Origin: Vagococcus salmoninarum
GTDB lineage: Bacteria; Bacillota; Bacilli; Lactobacillales; Vagococcaceae
Direction of reading: 5' to 3'
Assembly: GCF_003987495.1 (NCBI RefSeq)
Contig: NZ_NGJU01000018.1
Location: forward strand, 1-64,000
DNA length: 64,000 nt
The position numbers and the translations under genes are program-made. Each line of letters opens with the position of its first letter. The first letter of the stretch is position 1. The notes under the pieces were generated by a model. The model did no database searches. It saw only the letters and a list, made by a program, of their open reading frames with translations, and was not told the DNA's origin. Positions 27,452 to 37,600 of this stretch are shown here, piece after piece.

Positions 27452-27471
27452 AGGGGAAATTCGTTTCCCCT
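27452..27471 (+). other. Perfect hairpin with TTCG loop between operon genes
   Basis: AGGGGAAA and its complement enclose TTCG, with no T run after. It is therefore more likely an RNA-stability or processing element than a terminator within the matrix operon. Confidence 0.6.
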
Positions 27472-27536
27472 ATGAGAAGGTTACTAGAAGTTGTCTTTTC
27501 ATAAGAGAAACGAATTGAAAGAGGAGTGAAAGATAA

Positions 27537-28412
27537 ATGAAACGGCCAAAAAATAAGCGATCATCAAAAAACTTTCAAAATTGGTTTTCAAAACGTCAGA
27601 AACCGATTTTTTTCAGTTTCGTGATGCTGTTATCAATATTACTAGTAATCCAAGGGACCTATGCTTGGGAAACTTATAGTGATGAAAAGGAAAACAAATT
27701 AACTAAATTAGCTTTTAATGTTGTTTTAAGAGAAAAGTTTACTCCTAATAAAACATGGGAACCGGGGCGTGAAACGATTAAAGAAGTTTACGTGGCCAAT
27801 GATGGAAACTACCCAGCCTTTGTTAGGTTGTCGGCAGAAGAATTTTTACTAAGTTTTAAAATGGATATCAAAGGGACTGACAGTCTTGATGGTACTGGAA
27901 ATGTCTTAGAAATCAAACCTAAACCAGCAACAACGACAATCAATGAAGAAGAAGTTCTAACTTGGAAAGCAGAAGAATACTTTGATAATAGTGTAGGAAA
28001 GAATTACTATCAAGGCTTAGAAAGTGTCCCAGCTGATTTATCAGCAACTGGTAAAGGGTTCATTGTGGGCAAAGACACGACTGAGCGAGAAAATTCTGAT
28101 TTAACTTTCATGAACTTAGCTTTCGGTGAAGTCATTGATAGCAAGCCTAGTCTAACAAGTAAGTATTGGAAATACAGTGATGGCTACTATTATTACTCAG
28201 AACGTTTAGAACCAGGGGAAGTGACTACTTTATTTTTAGAAAAAACAAATCTATCCTCTTCAACACCTAATCGTTTAAAAGATGCGTTGTATAAAATAAA
28301 AATTAATATGGATGGCAGCCATTCGATAGCAGCCACATTAGCTGATTGGGGACATAGTGATCCTTCTGATGAGATTTATCAAATGCTAATTAATCAAGTA
28401 AATATCGATTAA
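27537..28412 (+). CDS. SipW-dependent exported protein, second paralogue
   Basis: This 291-residue protein has a basic N terminus, a hydrophobic segment and the SipW-cognate junction QGTYAWETYSDEKENKL. The mature part starts with a TasA-like strand pattern (WEPGRETIKEVYVANDGNYPAFVRLSAEE corresponds to the junction region of the 25375 product) and includes a YYYSERLEPGEVT motif. It has no wall anchor. AGGAG precedes the ATG. It is a probable minor subunit or assembly partner of the matrix fibre. Confidence 0.78.
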   Translation: MKRPKNKRSSKNFQNWFSKRQKPIFFSFVMLLSILLVIQGTYAWETYSDEKENKLTKLAFNVVLREKFTPNKTWEPGRETIKEVYVANDGNYPAFVRLSAEEFLLSFKMDIKGTDSLDGTGNVLEIKPKPATTTINEEEVLTWKAEEYFDNSVGKNYYQGLESVPADLSATGKGFIVGKDTTERENSDLTFMNLAFGEVIDSKPSLTSKYWKYSDGYYYYSERLEPGEVTTLFLEKTNLSSSTPNRLKDALYKIKINMDGSHSIAATLADWGHSDPSDEIYQMLINQVNID

Positions 28413-28431
28413 AAAAGGAGTGAACAGAACA

Positions 28432-29106
28432 GTGAAAACAAATCGTAAAAAGCGACAAACTAAAAGAAAAACAAACAAATGGGTCGTTCTCGTTGGCACC
28501 TTGTTACTGTCCTTTTTGATTATCAGTTTAGGGATTCTTGGCTACACTTATTCAGCTGAGAAATCTTCAGAAACGCGAAACAATGACTTTGCAGTCGGTG
28601 ATTTGAAAACCGAACTAGTCGAAGAATTTACAGATCGGCCGGAAACGGTGATTGATGAACCAATCGTTAAAAAAGTTACCGTCAAAAATACTGGTGAAAC
28701 AGATCAGTTTATCAGAGTGATGGTTATTCCAGAAATTACTAAAAAAGGCCAAACTGGCAAGCCTGATGTGTTGTTAGCCTCAAGTCTAGGAAAAGAAGTT
28801 GTTTTACTAGATAAAGATGATCAACCAATTACGGATAACGCTGATTGGGTCGATGGTAAAGATGGTTACTTTTATTATTTAAAAGGACTAAATGTTAACA
28901 AAAAAACAGTCAGCTTATTTGAAAAAGTCAAAGTTGCAACAGCTAAAGAACCATATACAGGCGCCGAACTTCAAGTGCACGTAAAAGTTGAAAGTATTGG
29001 CACAACAAAATGGGCCTATCGAGACGCTTGGTGGCAAGGTCAAACACCAGCTGCTGGCACAAGCTTATTACCAATCGATAGTGCATTGAAAGACTTAGCT
29101 AGATAA
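28432..29106 (+). CDS. SipW-dependent exported protein, third paralogue
   Basis: This protein of about 224 residues has a Lys/Arg-rich tail, a hydrophobic segment and the junction GYTYSAEKSSETRNNDF, a SipW-cognate variant in which the Trp of TYAW is missing. The beta-rich body carries VTVKNTGETDQFIRV and GYFYYLKGL. A GTG at 28420 overlaps the AAGGAG site, so the GTG at 28432 is the likelier start. It resembles the other two paralogues and should be secreted by the same peptidase. Confidence 0.75.
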   Translation: MKTNRKKRQTKRKTNKWVVLVGTLLLSFLIISLGILGYTYSAEKSSETRNNDFAVGDLKTELVEEFTDRPETVIDEPIVKKVTVKNTGETDQFIRVMVIPEITKKGQTGKPDVLLASSLGKEVVLLDKDDQPITDNADWVDGKDGYFYYLKGLNVNKKTVSLFEKVKVATAKEPYTGAELQVHVKVESIGTTKWAYRDAWWQGQTPAAGTSLLPIDSALKDLAR

Positions 29107-29119
29107 GGAGTGGCAAGAG

Positions 29120-29392
29120 ATGAATGGAAATAAGGTTAAAACTAAACAAACAAAAACACCTCAAAAAGCCAGCAATAAAAAACACTTAAAAGTAGTAGCA
29201 GGCTTATTACTCTTAGTATTATTTAGTGCTAGCTTAATTTATCTCAATCGAAGTGGTGAAAAGGCTCAACCTAAAAACAATCAAAATAAAAATACCCAAT
29301 CGGAAGCTACTACAGAAGCACCTGCTGCCGACACACCAAAGAGAGATATTGAAGTTAAGACCAATGAAGTCACAATTAAAATAGAAGAATAA
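29120..29392 (+). CDS. Small single-pass membrane protein of the matrix operon
   Basis: This 90-residue protein has a Lys-rich cytoplasmic start, one membrane segment (about 24-42) and a polar tail rich in Asn, Gln, Thr and Glu that ends in a short strand-like VKTNEVTIKIEE. The start lies 13 bases after the previous stop, behind AAGGAG. No family is recognised; an accessory or chaperone role in fibre export is only a guess. Confidence 0.68.
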   Translation: MNGNKVKTKQTKTPQKASNKKHLKVVAGLLLLVLFSASLIYLNRSGEKAQPKNNQNKNTQSEATTEAPAADTPKRDIEVKTNEVTIKIEE

Positions 29393-29397
29393 AGCAT

Positions 29398-29433
29398 AAG
29401 GTCATCCATTATGGAAGGGACCTTTGTTTTTCG
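29398..29433 (+). terminator. Weak terminator or attenuator before the 1688-residue gene
   Basis: AAGGTC..CCA and TGG..GACCTT pair with small internal loops and are followed by TTTGTTTTT. It may reduce read-through from the matrix genes to the large adhesin genes. Confidence 0.5.
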
Positions 29434-29464
29434 GTAATGACGAACTTATAAGGAGGAGAACAAA

Positions 29465-32400
29465 GTGAAGCAAAAACATAAAAATAGTAAAAAGAAGGGC
29501 TTTCTTAGTCTCGTAATCTTATTAGCTGTAGCATTACTAATCGGTTTACGCTTGACGTTAAACAGTCAATTGAAAGCAGCAGAAAACAGTCAAGAATCAA
29601 CAACAACAGAGGTTTCTACTAAAGAAGAGACAGAAACAACTAGTGAAAAAGAAGTTACTAGCTCCGAAGACTCTCAAGTAGATGAGGCAGAAACTGAAAT
29701 AGAAGAAAAAGACTCAAAAAAAGATACTAAAAAAACGAAGGAAGTTAAACCGAAGATTACCCAACCCCAACAAGATTCAACAATCTATTTCGCGGAACCT
29801 TTAGTGGCGGAGATTTTAACAGGGGATGCCGGTGTAGGATTTGATAATAATGATAATCCTGGTTATGATTCTTCAGAAACAAATGATATCGTCAGAAGTT
29901 TTGATAAGATTTTTTATTCATTTAAGATTAACTTGAACTCTCAAGATAAAAGATTGTATACGGATATTGTTTTGAAGATTACTGGGAAAGTAAAGAATGG
30001 TGTGACTGCCGATGGAAGAATGTTAAATGCAGCCTTTCCAGCGATAAATGGTGGTGGATATGATTTAAATAGAAAGGAATCCATTATAAACTATCAATTA
30101 GGAGGAAAGCCCGGAAGTGAAGGAGCCAATACTGGTAGTAATCGAACCATAACATTACCCATGGAAGTTTTTGGCGCTAAAAATGGCACTGTATTGAATA
30201 TGGAAGACTTTACTGTTCAAATTTTATCAGCTAAGGACAGTAGCGGGATAGTTCATGACTTAACAAATGAAAAAATTATTGAACCGATTCAAGAGTTGAA
30301 GGATATTAAAGTTAGTTCAAAAATAAATTTAAGAACGTTCATGTCACAATCTTGGAACTATCAATTTTTACCATTCAACATGATGACTAAATCAGAAGAT
30401 GATGAGAATTCAAATATCAGACAAGTAGGAATGTCAGTAGCGGTGGTACCGTTAGCTGATAGAGGAACTAGTATAGTTGGATCTGCGGCACCCAGTGGAA
30501 AAGTTTCAGTCACCCTGCAACAAAAAATATTTGAAACAGTCAGAGGCTCAACTACAACAAAAGAATTAAATATAGGTACAGATACTAGAGGAATGAAAAT
30601 ATTTGACTATGGTCCAATAACATCAGCTTATGGTTACGGTAATGCTTTGAATCAACCGTATAATTATATCAAATTACCTAATAGTTTATATATTCCATTT
30701 AGTTTTAAAAATACAGCTGTTGAGATTAACTCAGTATATGATTCAGGGATTATAAAAATCGTGAATAATATTGATAATACAATTACACTAACTTTTGATG
30801 CGTATAAAATTAATATGAACCATGTGCCCATAAAAGGAAAATCAGATAATGTCGGGGCAGTAAGATATTTACCACATCAAAAAAATATATTATCAGTTGG
30901 AACATATGTAGTTGAACCTAAAGAACGATTAACAGATAACATTAATTTATCATATAGATTTTTAGTCAAAGATATACAAGTAGATGAAGATGAAAAGGTA
31001 ATTATTCCGGGAGATAGAAATTGGGATTTTTCATGGGCCACTGAAAAATATCCAGAAGGTTCAATTATTACTTATACAACATATAATGACACAAATAATC
31101 AACCTTTGAGTTCTAAATACAATAACATCGCGAATGGAGGCGACTCTAAAGCAACTGCCGGGCAAAAATTTTACGGAAGAACAACCGTTGATTCAGGTGC
31201 TGGATTTAATCCAGAAGAGTCAACACTTCTTCAAAAATGGAACCCAAAAGAATCAAAATTTATTCAAGCTGGCTATGCACCAGCTTCGCTTATGTCTGGG
31301 CAAGGAAAGACAACACCTAAACCGATTATTTATGGAGTGAGTAAAACAGGTGATTTTAGTTTAAAGAGCTTACATAATAATAGGGCAGAAGATTACAATT
31401 GGTTTAACACACCAGAAGAGGCAGTGAGAAAAGGGCCTATTTCTGCCGTGTCAAGTGGAGCAACGGGACTGCGAGCGAGTAAGGATTACGAATATTTAAA
31501 TGTGTTAAGACAAGTGAATCAAGACGCCACAGGGACTCAAGCCTCTGATGGAACTCCATTTGTAACAATCTCACATGGTAAACTAACTCATGAAATTGGA
31601 AAAGATAAATCAGTAAGTTCACCTTATGATGGAGAGCCAACATACATTCCGTCAACGTATAATGATACAGGAATTGTTAAATATCATAATCCAGGAGGGC
31701 TTTGGGGAGATACCTTATTGGTAGTGCCGTATAGCGTTGGAATAGAGAAAATTGGATATAAACATAATACAACTCAAAAAGCTACAGATTTTCAGAGTTC
31801 AGATACTGTAACTTGGCGATTAAATCCCAAAATTACTTCTACAGCGTCAGGGGATTTGAAAGCTGTATCTGTGAAAATAGAAGATACTCTACCTAAAGGA
31901 ATGAGGTATGTAATTGATTCAAGTGAAATTGGATCACAAAAAACTGAACCAACTATTTCAGGTCCAAATGATCAAGGTGTTACTACTTTAGTATGGGAAT
32001 TCGATGCTGTACCAGGAAAAGCAGTTCCTCAAATTAGTTACGAAACGTCTTTCATACAATCAGAAATGACCTTCAATTCTTCAGGGGTCAGTTCATTAAC
32101 AAATACAGCTATAATAAGTAGCCCTGGCGACAATAGTGGAGAAAAATTAAGGAAGTCCGATTATACAGTCAATGTCATCAAAGAACAAAAATGGGAAATT
32201 GATAAAACGGTAGACAAGGGATTGATTGAAGCCGATAGCCCAAGTCCTGTGACTTACACACTGAAAATAACGAATCAAACAGGTAAAGATATTAACGGCG
32301 CTAAAGTGCTTGACGTACTTCCAGTGGATTTTGACGATCTAGGTTCACAATTCACAGGTGGAATTTCACTAAAAAGCATAAAAGTGCTAGGGAATAATGG

Positions 32401-34531
32401 CATTGCTATAAACCCTGAAGCTAAAACATACTATAGTTTTGATTCAATAGATAGAGATACAAATCCTAATGATATTGAAGATGATTTTAGTGTCTGGGAT
32501 CAGTATCTTAGTTCAAGTGGTGACCTTGATGAGGAGGTAACGGCCATTTATGCAACGATACCGTTACTTAAGAATGAAGAATCTGCATTTGTTAAGATAA
32601 CAATATTACCAACAGATAATGAACCGGGAGATCGCTATCGAAATACAGCTAGTGCTAATTCTAAAAATTATTCAGGAGTTATTAATTCTCGAGTTCAAAA
32701 TACAGAAGTTATAAACCGTAAAATTAGTGGACGCGTCTGGTATGATGCGGATTACAATGGTGGTATCGATACTAATGAAGAGTTTAAAGGGAATGTGCCT
32801 GTTACTTTATATAAAGTTGGATCAGGTGATACGTTAACAAAAGTAACCCAAAATATTAAAGGGACAATTTTTGTGGACGCTGCAGGAAATTCTAAAATTA
32901 AAACTAAAGCTAACGGAACCTATGAATTTGATGCTTTAACTCATGGAGATTACATTGTAGGGTTTGATGTGAAAGCTGAAGTAGATGCAGAAGAATTATA
33001 CATTACTAAGCAAGAAGCAGCCGGAATTATTGAAAGAAATAATAGCAATGTTCAAAATAATCCAGTAGCCCTTGATGGTAAAAACTTCTTAACACCAGTC
33101 AGTAAAAAGTATAGTCTTCCAGAAAATATTTTTGATCCTAGTGAAGGTGTAAAAGAACATGTTAACCTAGGCGTTCTTGGTAAACCGACAATTGAAGTTC
33201 AGAAAAAAGTCTTAAGCGAAAAAGACGCTTCAGGTAAACGGGAAGATTTAAATGGTAAAACTGTTAAAGTTGGAGACACTATACATTACGATATCGAAGT
33301 TAAAAATCCTAAAAAGAATTCAGTCGTTGAAAATGTAGTTGTGAAAGATTCAATCCCAGAAGGGTTGGCTTTTAAAGCAGGAACATTAACAGTGACAGAT
33401 CAAGATGGTGCAGAAACGCCATTAGATGACAGTTTGTTCTCAGGTAGGATTTTAAATACTGGGGATATCGGAGATATTATTGGTGACAAAGGTGTTCTGA
33501 CAGTTGGTTTTGATGTGACAATTGAAAAAAGTGCTAGTGGAATATTAAAAAATATTGCCACAGTGACTGGTAAAGTAGTCGATAAACCAACTGATGACGA
33601 AAAAACAACTAATCAAGTAGTCAATGATACACCACCATTACCAACCTTAGCCAAAGAGGTAGATGTTGAATCAGCCAAGTTAGGCGACATTTTAACTTAT
33701 ACCTTAACAGTTGCAAATAAAAAAGGTGGCGGTGAATGGCACAATGTTATTGTTACAGACGAGCTGCCGATAGAATTAAGTTATGTCGCTAACTCAACTC
33801 AAATTGATGGATTAGCTAAAGCTGATACAGGGATTTGGAGTGGGCAGAAATTAACATTGCCATTGCCTAATTTACAATCTGAGGATAGTAAGGTTATTAC
33901 TTTTAAAGTTAAAGTGAATATTTTACCAGATAGTCGTAAACTAGTAAATAAAGTTAATGCTACTGGTAAAGACAAAGATGGTAAAAACTACAATCCGCCA
34001 GAAGCACAAGTAGAAACCCTAATGTATCATCAGTTATTACACGTTAGACAGGTAATTATCAACAATGATGGTAAAGAATTGGTAATCCCTTCAACTGCGT
34101 ACTATCGCGTGAGTAATCAGATTGATAAAGTGAGTACAACGAAAATTAGTCAGTTTGCCTTAACATCAGGATCTACAACGAAAGACAGTAGTTCAGAAAT
34201 CACTGAAAGTTTATTTACAACCCATTTTATTGAACTAGACAAAACTGTTAAAGGCCTATTGATTGAGGATATGATTCCAGAATATTATAAGTACGTTGGA
34301 CATATTGCTACGATTGATAAGGCTAAATTGAAAGAAGAACATCTTTCAAGTAAACTGCCAACAGATAGTGGGAAACAACTAGCTTTTGTAGATTTTTCTA
34401 AATCTGAAGAATATTGGGTGACGATTTATTTAGAACCTAAATTTGGTAATGATAAAGATGATCAACCAGAAGAAAGCCCAAGACCGTATAGTTGGTCAAA
34501 TCGTATTAATGATTTTGGTGTCATAAAATAA
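29465..34531 (+). CDS. Large secreted DUF11/SdrD-B-like surface protein without wall anchor
   Basis: The 1688-residue product has a basic N terminus and hydrophobic segment (about 12-30) that may be a signal peptide or a retained membrane anchor, then a Thr/Glu/Lys-rich spacer. The middle has a large N-terminal domain. DUF11-type domains start near residues 910, 1240 and 1391 (pattern KxVDxxxxxxGDxxTYTL and VVxDxIPEGL), and an SdrD-B-like domain starts near 1087 (SGRVWYDADYNGG). It ends without LPxTG or a C-terminal membrane segment. The GTG start follows AAGGAGGA. It may associate with the wall non-covalently or through the matrix. Confidence 0.82.
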   Translation: MKQKHKNSKKKGFLSLVILLAVALLIGLRLTLNSQLKAAENSQESTTTEVSTKEETETTSEKEVTSSEDSQVDEAETEIEEKDSKKDTKKTKEVKPKITQPQQDSTIYFAEPLVAEILTGDAGVGFDNNDNPGYDSSETNDIVRSFDKIFYSFKINLNSQDKRLYTDIVLKITGKVKNGVTADGRMLNAAFPAINGGGYDLNRKESIINYQLGGKPGSEGANTGSNRTITLPMEVFGAKNGTVLNMEDFTVQILSAKDSSGIVHDLTNEKIIEPIQELKDIKVSSKINLRTFMSQSWNYQFLPFNMMTKSEDDENSNIRQVGMSVAVVPLADRGTSIVGSAAPSGKVSVTLQQKIFETVRGSTTTKELNIGTDTRGMKIFDYGPITSAYGYGNALNQPYNYIKLPNSLYIPFSFKNTAVEINSVYDSGIIKIVNNIDNTITLTFDAYKINMNHVPIKGKSDNVGAVRYLPHQKNILSVGTYVVEPKERLTDNINLSYRFLVKDIQVDEDEKVIIPGDRNWDFSWATEKYPEGSIITYTTYNDTNNQPLSSKYNNIANGGDSKATAGQKFYGRTTVDSGAGFNPEESTLLQKWNPKESKFIQAGYAPASLMSGQGKTTPKPIIYGVSKTGDFSLKSLHNNRAEDYNWFNTPEEAVRKGPISAVSSGATGLRASKDYEYLNVLRQVNQDATGTQASDGTPFVTISHGKLTHEIGKDKSVSSPYDGEPTYIPSTYNDTGIVKYHNPGGLWGDTLLVVPYSVGIEKIGYKHNTTQKATDFQSSDTVTWRLNPKITSTASGDLKAVSVKIEDTLPKGMRYVIDSSEIGSQKTEPTISGPNDQGVTTLVWEFDAVPGKAVPQISYETSFIQSEMTFNSSGVSSLTNTAIISSPGDNSGEKLRKSDYTVNVIKEQKWEIDKTVDKGLIEADSPSPVTYTLKITNQTGKDINGAKVLDVLPVDFDDLGSQFTGGISLKSIKVLGNNGIAINPEAKTYYSFDSIDRDTNPNDIEDDFSVWDQYLSSSGDLDEEVTAIYATIPLLKNEESAFVKITILPTDNEPGDRYRNTASANSKNYSGVINSRVQNTEVINRKISGRVWYDADYNGGIDTNEEFKGNVPVTLYKVGSGDTLTKVTQNIKGTIFVDAAGNSKIKTKANGTYEFDALTHGDYIVGFDVKAEVDAEELYITKQEAAGIIERNNSNVQNNPVALDGKNFLTPVSKKYSLPENIFDPSEGVKEHVNLGVLGKPTIEVQKKVLSEKDASGKREDLNGKTVKVGDTIHYDIEVKNPKKNSVVENVVVKDSIPEGLAFKAGTLTVTDQDGAETPLDDSLFSGRILNTGDIGDIIGDKGVLTVGFDVTIEKSASGILKNIATVTGKVVDKPTDDEKTTNQVVNDTPPLPTLAKEVDVESAKLGDILTYTLTVANKKGGGEWHNVIVTDELPIELSYVANSTQIDGLAKADTGIWSGQKLTLPLPNLQSEDSKVITFKVKVNILPDSRKLVNKVNATGKDKDGKNYNPPEAQVETLMYHQLLHVRQVIINNDGKELVIPSTAYYRVSNQIDKVSTTKISQFALTSGSTTKDSSSEITESLFTTHFIELDKTVKGLLIEDMIPEYYKYVGHIATIDKAKLKEEHLSSKLPTDSGKQLAFVDFSKSEEYWVTIYLEPKFGNDKDDQPEESPRPYSWSNRINDFGVIK

Positions 34532-34535
34532 CATA

Positions 34536-34587
34536 GAAAGAGGATACATAGAAGGTTCAATGATTTATTCTATGTATCCCTTTTTCT
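34536..34587 (+). terminator. Intrinsic terminator between the two giant genes
   Basis: The stem AGGATACATAGAA with its complement has a loop of about 14 bases and is followed by CCCTTTTTC. No clear promoter was found in the 35 bases before the next gene, so the adhesin may depend on read-through. Confidence 0.65.
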
Positions 34588-34622
34588 ATAAATTATTCGA
34601 TTAAGTTAATTGGAGGAGAATA

Positions 34623-37600
34623 ATGAATAAAAAAATTAAGCAGATAATTGCATTAGTTAGTGTTTTGTGTTTATTGCTAGGTCAAGCGGTAACAGTTTAT
34701 GGAGTAACTATTAATGAAGGTACAATAGAAAAAGAAGTGGTTGAAAAAAAATTGGGATATCTGTATCCATTAAAAAATGAAGGATTTAGTAGTAGAAGTG
34801 TTGTACTAATTCCTGATAAATCATTGGAAATGGCAATTAGAAGAAGTATTGAAGGTCAACCAGAAATAATTACAGAACAAGAAATGCTTAAGTTAGAAAC
34901 GCTGCGTTTAACAACAAGTGAATCGATTTCAAATTTAACAGGTTTGGAAAAAGCCACTAATTTAAGGAGTTTAACAGCGTCGCTTCAAAATATCAGCAGT
35001 ATTGAACCTTTACGTGGACTAACTAAATTGACCTATGTAGATTTAGGTGGGAATAATATTACGGATATAAGTCCGTTAGCAACCTCTAAAGGTTTGAGTA
35101 ATCTGAAGATTGATGGAACTAATATCGTAGATTTGTCAAGTCTATCAGGATTACTTGAACTAAGCAATTTATCTTTATTAAATACTAAAGTAATAGATAT
35201 TTCAATCTTATCAAATTTTAAGTACTTAGAGAATTTAATTCTACCGTTGGAACCAGGATTTTCAGAAACGTCTGTACTGAAAGAATTAGTAAATATGTCA
35301 TCATTATCTATGGGGGGGGCAGCAACAACAGATATTTCATTTGTAAAGAAAATGCCTTATTTAGAAGAATTAAATCTCAAAAATATGCCTAACGCAAATT
35401 TGTCAGAGCTTAATAATTCATTAACAAACTTAAAAAAATTATCCATCACAGGAGGAAATATTACAGAAACTAACTTTTTAAAAGGGTTAGATAGTATTAC
35501 AACATTAGATTTAAGTGATAATAAAATTGAGAATATAGCTAGTTTGCTTGATAATTTACCTAATAACAAAATTAGAATGAATTTGAATAAAAATAGTATT
35601 TGGGATTTTTCTTCATTTGGTAATCATTCAAATATAACTTTAACAGGCTCAGCAGAACAAATAATTTATTTATCTCCAGGAGTAATTAATAAGCCCGAAG
35701 AAAGAAAGTTGCTGAATAATAAAGGGCAACTAGCTACAATACAAACAATAACGCCTGAAACTGCTGGGATTTATGAAAATAACAAGATTACGTGGTTGAC
35801 CCCATCTGAAACAGGTAAACCACACAAATTATTCTTAAGACTGTCTAGTACTAATGTCACATTCTACCAAGATGTATTTGAAACAGCTCAAGAAGAAGGG
35901 ACAGTTAAAATTATTCATCGGGGAACAGATGCTGCCCAAACACAAGTCGCACCAACTCAAGAAACCAAAGGAACGGTTGGGAGTTCATACAACACAAATC
36001 CCGTAACAGTAGCAGGATGGCGATTAAATAAAACACCAACTAATAGCAGTGGGACATATAAATCAAGTGTCCAAGAAGTTCTTTATTTATACGATAAAAT
36101 CCCTACAGAAGGAAAAGTAGTAGTCGATCATGTGGATGAAAAAGGTGTACCAATTGCTGCTCAAACAAGTCATACCGGTAAAATCGGTAGTAATGTGACA
36201 GTCGCACCAGTATCTGTTACTGGCTGGGCAGTAGAAACTAAACCAACAAATGAAACAATAACAATTACTGAAAATGAGCAAAAAGTTAAGTATATTTATA
36301 AACAAGTCATGGGAGCAGAAGTGACCGTGACCCATAAAAGCGAAGATGGTGAAGTAGTATCTGCACCTGTTCAATTAACAGGGCAATTAGGAACTGCGTA
36401 TAAATCTGTCCCAGTAGACAAAACTGGTTGGAAACTAAAAACAACTCCAAGCAATAATACTGGTAATTTTACGACAACTGCTCAAACAGTAAATTATGTC
36501 TACGAAAAAGTCATGGGAGCAGAAATAACCGTGACCCATAAAGGGGAAGACGGTACGGAAGTCTCGCCATCAGTCAAGTTAACAGGCCAATTAGGAACTA
36601 CGTATAAATCTGTCCCAGTAGAAAAAGTAGGTTGGAAACTAAAAACAACTCCAAGCAATAATACTGGTAATTTTACGCCAACTCCTCAAACGGTAAATTA
36701 TGTCTATGAAAAAGTCATGGGATCCGATGTAACCGTAACCCACAAAGGGGAAGACGGTACGGAAGTCTCGCCCGCAGTCAAATTAACAGGTCAACTAGGA
36801 ACTACGTATAAATCTGTCCCAGTAGAGAAAACGGGTTGGAAACTAAAAACAACTCCAAGTAATAATATAGGTAACTTTACGGCAGCGCCTCAAACAGTAA
36901 ATTACGTCTACGAAAAAGTCATGGGCGCAGAAGTAACCGTGACTCATAAAGGGGAAGACGGTACGGAAGTCTCGCCCTCAGTCAAATTAACAGGTCAACT
37001 AGGAACCGGCTATACAACAGAATCAGTAACAAAAACAGGCTGGAAACTAAAAACAACTCCAAGTAATAATACAGGTAATTTTACGACAACTTCTCAAACA
37101 GTAAATTACGTCTATGAAAAAGTCATGGGAGCAGAAGTAACCGTGACCCATAAAGGGGAAGACGGTACGGAAGTCTCGCTCGCAGTCAAATTAACAGGAC
37201 AATTAGGAACTACGTATAAGTCTGTCCCAGTAGACAAAACTGGATGGAAACTAAAAACAACCCCAAGTAATAATACAGGTAATTTTACGACAACTCCTCA
37301 AACGGTAAATTATGTCTACGAAAAAGTCATGGGAGCAGAAGTAACCGTGACTCATAAAGGGGAAGACGGTACGGAAGTCTCGCCCGCAGTCAAATTAACA
37401 GGACAATTAGGAACTACGTATAAGTCTGTCCCAGTAGACAAAGTAGGTTGGAAACTAAAAACAACCCCAAGTAATAATACGGGTAATTTTACGACAACTG
37501 CTCAAACAGTAAACTACGTCTACGAAAAAGTCATGGGAGCAGAAGTAACCGTGACTCATAAAGGGGAAGACGGTACGGAAGTCTCGCCCGCAGTTAAACT

